Assembly (NCBI GenBank): GCA_012841735.1
Contig: DUUE01000015.1
Coordinates: 1-12,297, forward strand
Source: Bacillota bacterium
GTDB lineage: Bacteria; Bacillota; Dethiobacteria; Dethiobacterales; Dethiobacteraceae
Direction of reading: 5' to 3'
DNA: 12,297 nt
Notes under the pieces: model-generated
What the model was told of the DNA's origin: nothing
Seen by the model: the letters and a program-made list of their open reading frames with translations, nothing else
Databases searched by the model: none
Shown: piece by piece, positions 6,042 to 12,297 of the stretch
Numbering within the stretch: the stretch's first letter is position 1
Layout of the letters: each line of letters opens with the position of its first letter
Translations under genes and position numbers: made by a program

Positions 6042-6611
6042 ATGGATAATAAAAAAAGGGTGGACGCACTGGATGCGGCGGCTTTGTCAAAACAGATAAA
6101 TGGTAATAACATTATCTGCGAGGGGGATGATGTGAAACTGATTTCGCCGGATCCGACAAAGGAAGCAGGAAAACCCGGTGAGTTATATTTCCTGATTCTC
6201 CTCGTCTTATTGACGTTGGCATTGCTGATCGATTCCTTTAAACTGGAAGGCATTATTAACGGCAAGTTAAGCGCCCCTTCTTCCGTGCCGCAGATTGTAT
6301 TATTTTCTATGCTGGCAATTCTCGCCGGCATCGGCGTATCGCTGTTCAAAGCGCAATGCAAGAAAAGCGATATAAGGGCAATTCTTAAATACTTGATCAG
6401 CGAGGAAGTCGTAATCCTTCTGATCATGGTGCTCGTTTACGCATTTCTCTTGCCGCACCTTCACTTCACGGCGGCATCCCTTATTTTTCTTTGGGTCACC
6501 ACATATCTTCTGGAGCGTAAGAGGCTATGGCATAAGCTCCTGATTTCAGTATGTTTTCTGGCGTGCCTAATTCTGATCTTCAAATACGCCATGAAAGTCG
6601 TCCTGCCTTAA
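6042..6611 (+). CDS. tctB: Tripartite tricarboxylate transporter small membrane subunit, TctB family
   Basis: This 189-residue inner-membrane protein pairs with TctA in a solute-binding-protein-dependent secondary transporter for carboxylates. Hydrophobic segments fall at about 48-64, 83-102, 121-139, 143-157 and 164-186. This matches the usual TctB plan of a first helix, a loop, a second helix and a C-terminal hairpin. Identification rests on this topology and on the position directly before tctA rather than on a sharp motif. The start is ATG 6042, five bases after GGAGGG (6031-6036). A longer open frame begins inside aroE but has no such site. The first 46 residues are hydrophilic; most TctB proteins enter the membrane near residue 10, so this N-terminal extension is unusual. 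It is 25 bases upstream of tctA. Confidence 0.8.
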   Translation: MDNKKRVDALDAAALSKQINGNNIICEGDDVKLISPDPTKEAGKPGELYFLILLVLLTLALLIDSFKLEGIINGKLSAPSSVPQIVLFSMLAILAGIGVSLFKAQCKKSDIRAILKYLISEEVVILLIMVLVYAFLLPHLHFTAASLIFLWVTTYLLERKRLWHKLLISVCFLACLILIFKYAMKVVLP

Positions 6612-6636
6612 ACGGGAAAGAAAGGGGTGGCGTGAG

Positions 6637-8148
6637 TTGACAAATCTGGAAGCATTCTTTCTTGCGTTTACCAATTGGGAAATGATTTTGTACATTGCCA
6701 TTGGTGTATTCGTGGGCATATACGTTGGTGCAATTCCTGGCCTGTCGGTGACGATGGCGGTTTCGCTGCTGATCTCCTTTACTTTTTCCTGGGACATCTA
6801 TCCTGCTTTAGCAGTCATGATCGGGATTTTTTGCGGCGGTGTATACGGCGGCAGCCGATCAGCAATTCTGCTAAACATCCCGGGCGCGCCGTCAGCTGTA
6901 GCGACAGGATTTGACGGCTATCCGCTGGCTCAAAAGGGAGAAGCCGGCATTGCCATGGGGCTCACCGTAACCGAATCCGTGTTGGGAGGCTTTATTGGCA
7001 TTATTCTGCTGCTGGCGGCTTCCCCGCTGATTGCCAAAATAGCCCTTAAATTTTCCGCCAGAGACTTTCTTTTACTAGGCTTGATGGGGCTATTCCTGGT
7101 GGGCAGCCTGAGCAGGGGGTCGCTGATTAAAGCCCTTGTTACTGCATTTTTGGGTGTGGCCGTTGGCCTAATAGGCATGGACACAATAACAGCGCAGCCA
7201 CGTATGACCTTTGGAATTCTTAACCTGCTCGGCGGCATTCACTTTGTAGTGGTGATGATAGGGCTGTTCGGTCTTTCCGAAGCGCTGGTTCAGCTCAAAA
7301 CAAAGGTCAACCCCGTTAAACAGGATGTCAAGAAGATCATCCCCAACTTAATAATAGTTTTGAAAAATTTACCGCTTGCTATTAGATCATCCCTCATAGG
7401 CACGTTTATCGGCGCTCTTCCTGGCACAGGCGGCGACATCGCGGCACTGATCGCTTACGATAATGCCAAGCGGACAGTCAAGAATCCTACACCCTACCCT
7501 TTCGGTGAAGGCGCATACCAGGGCGTTATCGCGCCGGAAGCCGCCAACAATGCCTGTATTGGCGGCGCCTGCATCCCCATGATGACCTTGGGAATACCCG
7601 GCGATTCCGTTACAGCCATCCTGATTGGAGCTATGATTATCCACGGCATCAGGCCAGGTCCGCTTCTCATGCAGGAGCAACCCGAGTTTTTCTATATCAT
7701 CCTGGGCTGCCTTGTTTTAGCCAACGTCTTTCTGCTGATTTTTGGGCTCACCGGCATCCGGCTCTTTTGCCGGATCGTGGAGATCCCCAAGGCTATCATC
7801 ATTCCAATCATTATCATGTTGTCGATCATCGGTACTTACTCCATTAACAACAGTGTGGTCGACATTTACTGGATGTTCTTCTTCGGCATTTTGGGCTACT
7901 TTTTCAAGATGTACGACTATCCCGTATCCACACTGGTGCTGGGTGTCATTCTCGCCCCTATCATCGATACCAACTTTCGTCGCGCAATTGACATTTGCCA
8001 CGGCAACCTCCTGGAATTCATCGCAGGTTTCTTTACGAATCCCATTTCCCTGGTTCTTCTTCTATTCATCATATTTATGACGCTGCCAGATAATATAAAA
8101 AGTGGTGCCGTAAGGCTGATAAAAAAGCCTTTTACTAAGGGGAAATAA
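6637..8148 (+). CDS. tctA: Tripartite tricarboxylate transporter large membrane subunit, TctA family
   Basis: This 503-residue polytopic membrane permease carries the translocation pathway of the transporter and is driven by an ion gradient. Family signatures are clear. GAIPGLSV (31-38) is mirrored in the second half by GALPGTGGDIAA (259-270), reflecting the internal duplication. LLNIPGAPSAVATGFDGYPL (78-97) and GVIAPEAANNA (296-306) are diagnostic of TctA. Length and hydrophobicity match the family. The start is TTG 6637 after AAAGGGGTGG (6621-6630); a GTG at 6632 is out of frame. It forms one unit with tctB and tctC, here in the order B-A-C instead of the C-B-A order often seen. The substrate is not readable from the sequence; context suggests an organic acid acted on by the adjacent dehydrogenases. 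Confidence 0.95.
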   Translation: MTNLEAFFLAFTNWEMILYIAIGVFVGIYVGAIPGLSVTMAVSLLISFTFSWDIYPALAVMIGIFCGGVYGGSRSAILLNIPGAPSAVATGFDGYPLAQKGEAGIAMGLTVTESVLGGFIGIILLLAASPLIAKIALKFSARDFLLLGLMGLFLVGSLSRGSLIKALVTAFLGVAVGLIGMDTITAQPRMTFGILNLLGGIHFVVVMIGLFGLSEALVQLKTKVNPVKQDVKKIIPNLIIVLKNLPLAIRSSLIGTFIGALPGTGGDIAALIAYDNAKRTVKNPTPYPFGEGAYQGVIAPEAANNACIGGACIPMMTLGIPGDSVTAILIGAMIIHGIRPGPLLMQEQPEFFYIILGCLVLANVFLLIFGLTGIRLFCRIVEIPKAIIIPIIIMLSIIGTYSINNSVVDIYWMFFFGILGYFFKMYDYPVSTLVLGVILAPIIDTNFRRAIDICHGNLLEFIAGFFTNPISLVLLLFIIFMTLPDNIKSGAVRLIKKPFTKGK

Positions 8149-8270
8149 CCGATGTGAATTATCCATCGTACAAAGGATGGTGATGTGTTTGGCGTGAACC
8201 TTTTCACTACGAAGGCGTAAACGAAGGGGAATAAGGCGACAAAAAACTTATTTAGGAGGATAAGTTTAAA
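8149..8270. other. tctA/tctC intergenic leader
   Basis: These 122 bases contain no gene. Two short dyads are present, CCATC/GATGG (8163-8180) and GTGAA/TTCAC (8194-8207). Neither has a T-tract, so transcription probably continues into tctC. AGGAGG at 8254-8259 serves tctC. Confidence 0.5.
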
Positions 8271-9305
8271 ATGAAAAATAGAAATATCCTTTGCCTCGTC
8301 CTGCTGTCACTACTCCTTTTAACACTGTTTACCGGCTGCTCTAACGGCAGCAGCCAGGAGCCCGGGGATGACTACCCTGCCAGGAGCATCAACGGCTATA
8401 TCGCCTGGGCTGCAGGCGGTGCCACAGATAATGTCATGCGCACCATTGTACCTCTTGCTGAGAAGCATCTGGAACAGACGATCATACTGAGCAATAAAAC
8501 CGGCGGCACCGGCTCTATTGCTACCCAGTATGTCTACACTCAGCCCGCCGACGGCTACACTATCCTGTTTAACGCAGAGAACCCGCCTCTCTACAAAATC
8601 TTGGGCCTGGCAGAAATCGACTACGACAACTTCATCCCCGTCATCCTACTGGCCAAGAACATCGGCATCTTGGTGGCACCCGCCAATTCACCCTACAATA
8701 CTTATGAGGATTTCATTAACGATTGCCTTGCCAACCCAGGCAAAGTCAACGTGGGCGCTACGGGTCCCGGCGGTTTGCCCTTCAACTGCTTGGCGCTTGT
8801 CAAGATGGTCGAGGGGATAGAATACAACCTGGTGAATTTCGATGGTGACGGCACCCTGCAGCCGGCTCTTATCGGTGAACAGCTCGATATTTCTGTAGTA
8901 GCCCAGGCAGCAGCTACTCAATATGTACAGTCGGGACAGTTGAAGGCCCTCGCTGTCTTTTCCAATGAGCGTTTGGACTCCCTCCCCGATGTCCCGGCTC
9001 TGGCTGAGTTAAACGATGAATATATGAGTTTGCTGGATTTCTGGGGTCCATTCTATGGCGCCTTTGTTAAGGAAGGTACCGACGATGCCATCGTCCAAAT
9101 ACTTAGTGATGCCTTCCAAAAAGCGGCTAACGAGGACACATTTGTCGAATTCTGTGCCAACCTTGGACTGGAGAAACTGGCTTTGACCGGCGAAGATGCG
9201 ACCGAATTCATCAAAAAATGGCAGTCCACTACAGCCTGGGCTTTGTACGAGGCCGGTGCCACAGGAGACCGCTCACCGGAAGATTTTGGCATCGAACGTC
9301 CTTAA
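8271..9305 (+). CDS. tctC: Tripartite tricarboxylate transporter substrate-binding lipoprotein, TctC family
   Basis: This 344-residue extracytoplasmic binding protein captures the substrate and hands it to TctA/TctB. A lipoprotein signal peptide is obvious: basic MKNRN, a Leu-rich core to residue 20 and lipobox LFTGC with the modifiable Cys23, followed by a Ser/Gly/Glu linker. Anchoring by lipid is the norm for Gram-positive TctC proteins. The mature part opens with the family pattern (INGYIAWAAGGATDNVMR near 40-57), then NKTGGTGSIATQYV, QPADGYT and VGATGPGG, all typical of TctC folds. The ATG is preceded by AGGAGG at 8254-8259. It is followed by a strong hairpin and then the ene-reductase gene, so binding-protein mRNA may be selectively stabilised. 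The ligand is unknown. Confidence 0.95.
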   Translation: MKNRNILCLVLLSLLLLTLFTGCSNGSSQEPGDDYPARSINGYIAWAAGGATDNVMRTIVPLAEKHLEQTIILSNKTGGTGSIATQYVYTQPADGYTILFNAENPPLYKILGLAEIDYDNFIPVILLAKNIGILVAPANSPYNTYEDFINDCLANPGKVNVGATGPGGLPFNCLALVKMVEGIEYNLVNFDGDGTLQPALIGEQLDISVVAQAAATQYVQSGQLKALAVFSNERLDSLPDVPALAELNDEYMSLLDFWGPFYGAFVKEGTDDAIVQILSDAFQKAANEDTFVEFCANLGLEKLALTGEDATEFIKKWQSTTAWALYEAGATGDRSPEDFGIERP

Positions 9306-9307
9306 CA

Positions 9308-9349
9308 ATTTAGTTGGGGGAGCCTGATTTCCCGGCTCCCCATCTAAAT
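9308..9349 (+). terminator. Strong stem-loop after tctC, probably processing or attenuation
   Basis: GGGGAGCC (9317-9324) pairs perfectly with GGCTCCCC (9334-9341) around a 9-base loop. ATTTAG (9308-9313) with CTAAAT (9344-9349) extends the stem beyond a small internal bulge. There is no T-run, so it is not a standard intrinsic terminator. It ends one base before the ribosome binding site GAGGTG (9351-9356) of the next gene. It could reduce read-through, protect the tctC mRNA 3' end, or hinder translation of the ene-reductase. Confidence 0.6.
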
Positions 9350-9360
9350 CGAGGTGTTTC

Positions 9361-11349
9361 ATGAACTACGAATATCTTTTCAAACCCTTGACCGTAAATG
9401 GTATGACCATAAAGAATCGCGTAATGATGACCGCGATAGGTACCAATTTCGCCAATCCGGACGGAAGCATGAGCCCCGAGCATCGGCATTACTATACTAT
9501 GCGAGCCAAAGGCGGCACAGGGCTCATTATAGTGGAAAATACAAACGTGGATTATCCCATGGGTTCAAACGGGACCACACAACTGCGGCTTGATCATGAT
9601 CGATACATTCCGCAGCTCTATAAGCTTTGCGAGAGTGTACACGGCTACGGGTGCAAAATTGCGGTACAAATAAATTTCGCTGGTGCTTCTGCCAAGTCTT
9701 CTCTTATAGGGGCACAGCCCATATCCGCAAGCAATTTACCCTCGAAACGGGGTGGCGAGATACCTCGTCCAATGACCGAGGAGGAAATATACCGTGTTGT
9801 TCGCAAATTCGGGGAGGCGGCTAAGCGGGCTCAGACAGCCGGGTTTGATGCAGTGGAAATCCATGCGAGCCACAGCTACCTGCTAAATCAGTTTTTATCT
9901 CCCACCATGAACAACCGGAATGACAAATTTGGCGGCAGCGTGGAGAACAGGGTGCGGCTGACGAGGCTGGTAGCACACGAAGTGCGCAATCAGGTTGGCT
10001 CCATGTTTCCTGTTTTTCTGCGCATAAGCGCGGATGAATTTGTTCCCGGAGGTCTTACATTAACCGACACCTTGGAATGGCTGCAATACGTAGATGAATA
10101 TATAGATGTTTACGACGTTTCTGCCGGCCTGAATGATTCGATGGAAAACCAGATCGACGCTGCTTATCATCCGGACGGTTGGCGTTCCTATATGGCAAAA
10201 GCGGTGAAAGAGAGATACAATAAGCCCGTGGTGTCCATGGGCAACTACCGTGACCCTGCTGTGGCCGAGGCTGTTCTGTCCAGAGGGGATGCGGATATCA
10301 TCGGCGTGGGGCGCGGTCTCATTGCTGATCCCGACTGGGTCAACAAGGTGCGACAGGGTCGCGAAGATGAAATCAACCGGTGCATTTCCTGTTGTATCGG
10401 CTGCGCGGGTAATCGCATCGGGTTGAACAGACCGATTCGCTGTACCGTCAATCCTGCTGTCATCGAAGGCGATGTTTATAAAATTTGTAAAGTAACTAAG
10501 CCTTGCTCCGTCGTGGTCATCGGTGGCGGTGTGGCCGGTTTAGAGGCGGCCTGCACCGCCGCGGAAGTGGGCTGTAAGGTCGTACTGTTTGAAAAAGAAG
10601 CCCATTTGGGTGGCTGGGCTTTTTCCGTCAGCCGGCTGCCAGACAAGAGGCGGATTGGGGATTTCCTCGCTTATCTTATCCACCGTTCGGAGAAACTAGC
10701 TAATCTCTCCGTCCTTACCGGCGTGGAGGCAACACTCGAACGCATCGGCGAGGCAAAACCAGATCTCATAGTCTGTGCTACTGGCTCAAAGCCGCTAATA
10801 CCTCCCATACCGGGGCTAAAAGAACATCTCGATAAAGACAAGGTAGTCTCAATTAAGCAAATGATCAACAACGTTATAGCCGGCAAGTATCCGAAAAAAA
10901 TGGACGGGAAAAAGATCGTCGTCATCGGTGGCGGAGCAGTGGGCTTGGACATTGTGGCGTATTTTGCCCCGCGAGGCGCTGATATCAGCATTGTGGAGAC
11001 GCTGCCGGTTATTGGCCGGGATCTGGATCCCGTCTCCAAATCCAGCTTTTATAACCTTATGCAGCGCTTTAATGTTAAGCAAATGCCAAATACCATTTTA
11101 ACTGAGGTCCGGAAAGATAGTTTTTTGCTGAAAGCGGAAGAAAAGCTATTCGAATTGCCTTTCGACTACGGCTTCATCTGCACGGGCTTGAAAGCATACA
11201 ACCCCCTATTTGAACGAGTGAAAGATGCTTTCGCTGGAAAAGCCGAAGTTATCTCCATAGGCGACTGCGTCCAGCCACGGCGTATTATAGAAGGTGTTCA
11301 AGAGGGTAGAGATATCCTTAAAAGGCTGGAATCCTTGGGGTTGCTGTGA
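9361..11349 (+). CDS. FMN/4Fe-4S/FAD ene-reductase of the old yellow enzyme family (2,4-dienoyl-CoA reductase/enoate reductase type)
   Basis: This 662-residue, three-domain enzyme reduces an activated C=C bond with electrons from NAD(P)H. Residues 1-340 form the FMN TIM barrel; the active-site run HASHSYLLNQFLSP (168-181) includes Tyr173, matching the proton-donor Tyr of 2,4-dienoyl-CoA reductase. Iron-sulfur ligands are Cys341, Cys344, Cys348 and Cys361; Cys345 is an extra cysteine. The FAD-binding loop is VVVIGGGVAGLEAA (384-397), and the NAD(P)H-binding loop is VVIGGGAVGLD (520-530). Length and order match 2-enoate reductase, the bile-acid enzymes BaiCD/BaiH and FadH. Where relatives have QLxHxGR, this protein has QINFAGA (103-109), losing His and Arg beside the flavin, which suggests an unusual substrate. 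ATG 9361 follows GAGGTG by four bases. It is probably the last gene of the operon. Confidence 0.93.
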   Translation: MNYEYLFKPLTVNGMTIKNRVMMTAIGTNFANPDGSMSPEHRHYYTMRAKGGTGLIIVENTNVDYPMGSNGTTQLRLDHDRYIPQLYKLCESVHGYGCKIAVQINFAGASAKSSLIGAQPISASNLPSKRGGEIPRPMTEEEIYRVVRKFGEAAKRAQTAGFDAVEIHASHSYLLNQFLSPTMNNRNDKFGGSVENRVRLTRLVAHEVRNQVGSMFPVFLRISADEFVPGGLTLTDTLEWLQYVDEYIDVYDVSAGLNDSMENQIDAAYHPDGWRSYMAKAVKERYNKPVVSMGNYRDPAVAEAVLSRGDADIIGVGRGLIADPDWVNKVRQGREDEINRCISCCIGCAGNRIGLNRPIRCTVNPAVIEGDVYKICKVTKPCSVVVIGGGVAGLEAACTAAEVGCKVVLFEKEAHLGGWAFSVSRLPDKRRIGDFLAYLIHRSEKLANLSVLTGVEATLERIGEAKPDLIVCATGSKPLIPPIPGLKEHLDKDKVVSIKQMINNVIAGKYPKKMDGKKIVVIGGGAVGLDIVAYFAPRGADISIVETLPVIGRDLDPVSKSSFYNLMQRFNVKQMPNTILTEVRKDSFLLKAEEKLFELPFDYGFICTGLKAYNPLFERVKDAFAGKAEVISIGDCVQPRRIIEGVQEGRDILKRLESLGLL

Positions 11350-11403
11350 GTGCGTTCCCTTGTTCCTGGAGAAAGCCTTCCGATTTACCGCCTCTTTTTT
11401 TAA

Positions 11404-11535
11404 AATGGCGTAATACTGGTAGAATGCCTAGCCAATTTAGATCTTGTAGAAGAAGAAGTTATTGATTCCTTGGTGTTTCCTCTCAAATTAACAGCTTTGG
11501 ATGGTTCTCCTGCTAGGGCAATTGGTATTCTTTAG
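11404..11535 (+). pseudogene. C-terminal remnant of a second cyclase-family protein
   Basis: A 43-codon open stretch, bounded upstream by TAA at 11401-11403 and ending in TAG at 11533-11535, has no start codon with a ribosome binding site. It includes the segment ECLANLDLVEEEVID and ends FPLKLTALDGSPARAIGIL. The NLDxL segment, the PLKLxxxDGSPxRA motif and the stop shortly after are the characteristic C-terminus of the cyclase/kynurenine formamidase family. The intact gene at 578-1270 has the equivalent LPIRVEGADGSPCTI. The upstream four fifths of such a protein, including the metal-binding HxGTHxDxP, is absent, so this is a relic. It is not a recent copy of the intact gene, because the residues differ widely. 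Confidence 0.7.
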
Positions 11536-11546
11536 CATACCTAGTC

Positions 11547-11577
11547 TTGCAGAGAGTGTAGAAAAAGCCGGTATAAA
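11547..11577 (+). promoter_or_regulatory. Candidate promoter for the crotonase gene
   Basis: TTGCAG (11547-11552) and TATAAA (11572-11577) are separated by 19 bases, longer than ideal. The position, after the cyclase relic and about 110 bases before the crotonase start, would let this gene be transcribed independently of the upstream operon. Tentative. Confidence 0.3.
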
Positions 11578-11602
11578 TCTTTGCTCTTAGAGGGGTTGAA
11601 GT

Positions 11603-11686
11603 ATGTTTTATCGCTGGCAGGTCTCGCAGCGGCAACCAGGCGAGTTAGAGTTCATGGAAAGAAATGAATTTATTAGGGGGGAATAG
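11603..11686 (+). CDS. Possible 27-residue small ORF upstream of the crotonase gene
   Basis: ATG 11603 is preceded by GAGGGG (11590-11595) at a fair distance and the frame runs 27 codons to TAG at 11684-11686, two bases before the crotonase ATG. The peptide begins MFYRWQVSQRQPGELEFM and is hydrophilic. The close spacing would allow translational coupling, but the ribosome binding site of the crotonase gene lies within its last codons, which could also be coincidence. I do not recognise the peptide. Confidence 0.25.
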   Translation: MFYRWQVSQRQPGELEFMERNEFIRGE

Positions 11687-11688
11687 CT

Positions 11689-12297
11689 ATGGGTGAAACA
11701 AACAACAGCTATTTACCTGGATTGAAAGCATGCAAAGCTGAGGTTGACGGACAGATACTTACCATTACAATTAATCGGCCGGAAGTTCTTAACGCGCTTA
11801 ATCCAGAAGCTCATCATGAGCTTTCTAGAGTTTTTGATGCATTTTCGGAAGACAACAATTTACGGGTCGCTATAATTACTGGAACAGGAAACCGCGGGTT
11901 TTGCGTAGGCAGCGACTTAAAATCAAAAGTGAATATCGATAACCCGCTAACACAGTCAGTAGCGGAAAAGCCGCCTACAGGTTTCGCTGGATTATGTGCC
12001 CGCTTTGATTTGTACAAGCCGGTAATTGCGGCGGTAAATGGCGCTGCTATCGGCGGTGGGATGGAGATTGTTTTAGCCTGTGACCTGGCGGTGGCAGCAG
12101 AGCATGCAGTTTTTTCTCTGCCTGAACCACGGGTGGGTCTTGCATCCTTGGGCGGCGGTGGCGGTTTAGCGCGCATTGTGCGGCAAATACCCATGAAGCA
12201 GGCGATGCGCTTAATTTTGACCTGTGAGCAGATTACAGCCCGTGAAGCGCTGGAAATGGGGCTAATTAACGAAGTTGTGCCTGCGGGGGAAGAACTA
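11689..12297 (+). CDS. Enoyl-CoA hydratase/isomerase (crotonase) family protein, first 203 residues (runs off right edge)
   Basis: Crotonase-fold proteins act on acyl-CoA thioesters as hydratases, isomerases or ring-opening hydrolases. The frame stays open from ATG 11689 to the window end, with a strong site (AGGGGGGAA, around 11675-11683) before it. Seen in order: ITINRPEVLNALNPE (26-40), the first oxyanion-hole segment GFCVGSDLK (70-78), and the second in AAVNGAAIGGGMEIVLACDL (114-133). Glu126 matches one catalytic glutamate of rat enoyl-CoA hydratase (Glu144), and Glu146 in LPEPRVG the other (Glu164). GLASLGGGGGLARI (150-163) continues the family pattern. Both acid positions are occupied, which favours hydration/dehydration, but ring-opening hydrolases share this fold and cannot be excluded. 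The C-terminal helices, about 55-60 residues, are missing. Context links it to the upstream ene-reductase. Confidence 0.93.
   Translation, partial: MGETNNSYLPGLKACKAEVDGQILTITINRPEVLNALNPEAHHELSRVFDAFSEDNNLRVAIITGTGNRGFCVGSDLKSKVNIDNPLTQSVAEKPPTGFAGLCARFDLYKPVIAAVNGAAIGGGMEIVLACDLAVAAEHAVFSLPEPRVGLASLGGGGGLARIVRQIPMKQAMRLILTCEQITAREALEMGLINEVVPAGEEL

Larger units (their letters stand above)
11350..11688. other. Gap between the ene-reductase and crotonase genes
   Basis: These 339 bases contain no intact gene of normal size. In order they hold a T-rich stretch (around 11392-11400) without a clear stem before it, a cyclase-family C-terminal remnant (11404-11535), a candidate promoter (11547-11577) and a 27-codon open frame (11603-11686) ending just before the crotonase start. 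Confidence 0.6.

Noticed and set aside
8163..8180. Terminator between tctA and tctC
   Set aside because: The CCATC/GATGG stem is only 5 bp and has no T-run, so it cannot be called a terminator.
1..12297. Insertion sequences, integrase or CRISPR array
   Set aside because: No transposase or integrase motif, no long terminal inverted repeats and no regularly spaced direct repeats were seen on either strand.

Overview
The window reads as chromosome of a selenocysteine-using anaerobic bacterium, most likely a Firmicute (Clostridia or Negativicutes grade). This rests on strong GGAGG-type ribosome binding sites, several TTG start codons, a tripartite tricarboxylate transporter with a lipoprotein binding subunit, an oxygen-sensitive-type flavin/iron-sulfur enoate reductase, and a tRNA-Sec gene. 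The genus cannot be fixed from sequence reading alone.

Left end (1-580): the 5' end of a pyrrolidone-carboxylate peptidase gene runs leftward out of the window. The complete selenocysteine tRNA gene selC (399-494, anticodon TCA, long extra arm, encoded CCA) faces right. Next, on the minus strand, is an A/T-rich gene for a cyclase-family (kynurenine formamidase-like) metal hydrolase (578-1270). It is divergent from a LysR-type regulator (1641-2525).

Centre and right (2923-11349): a same-strand run of seven genes, probably one operon. In order they are a Gfo/Idh/MocA dehydrogenase, a zinc-dependent medium-chain dehydrogenase, a shikimate dehydrogenase-family protein, the TctB, TctA and TctC subunits of a carboxylate transporter, and a 662-residue FMN/4Fe-4S/FAD ene-reductase of the 2,4-dienoyl-CoA reductase type. 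Upstream of the first gene are two dyads with 7-base spacers and an embedded T-N11-A. They sit where LysR-type regulators normally bind relative to the putative promoter. After a 339-base gap a crotonase-family (enoyl-CoA hydratase/isomerase) gene begins and runs off the right end.

Taken together this looks like a LysR-controlled uptake and catabolism locus for an organic acid. My inference, not a demonstrated function, is a hydroxylated alicyclic acid related to quinate or shikimate: it would be imported by the TctABC system, oxidised by one or more of the three dehydrogenases, reduced at a C=C bond by the ene-reductase, and processed by the hydratase and the cyclase-family hydrolase. Two traces of decay are visible: a C-terminal remnant of a second cyclase-family gene (11404-11535), and short protein-like minus-strand frames in different registers between lysR and the operon (about 2530-2760). 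No integrase, insertion sequence or CRISPR array was seen.
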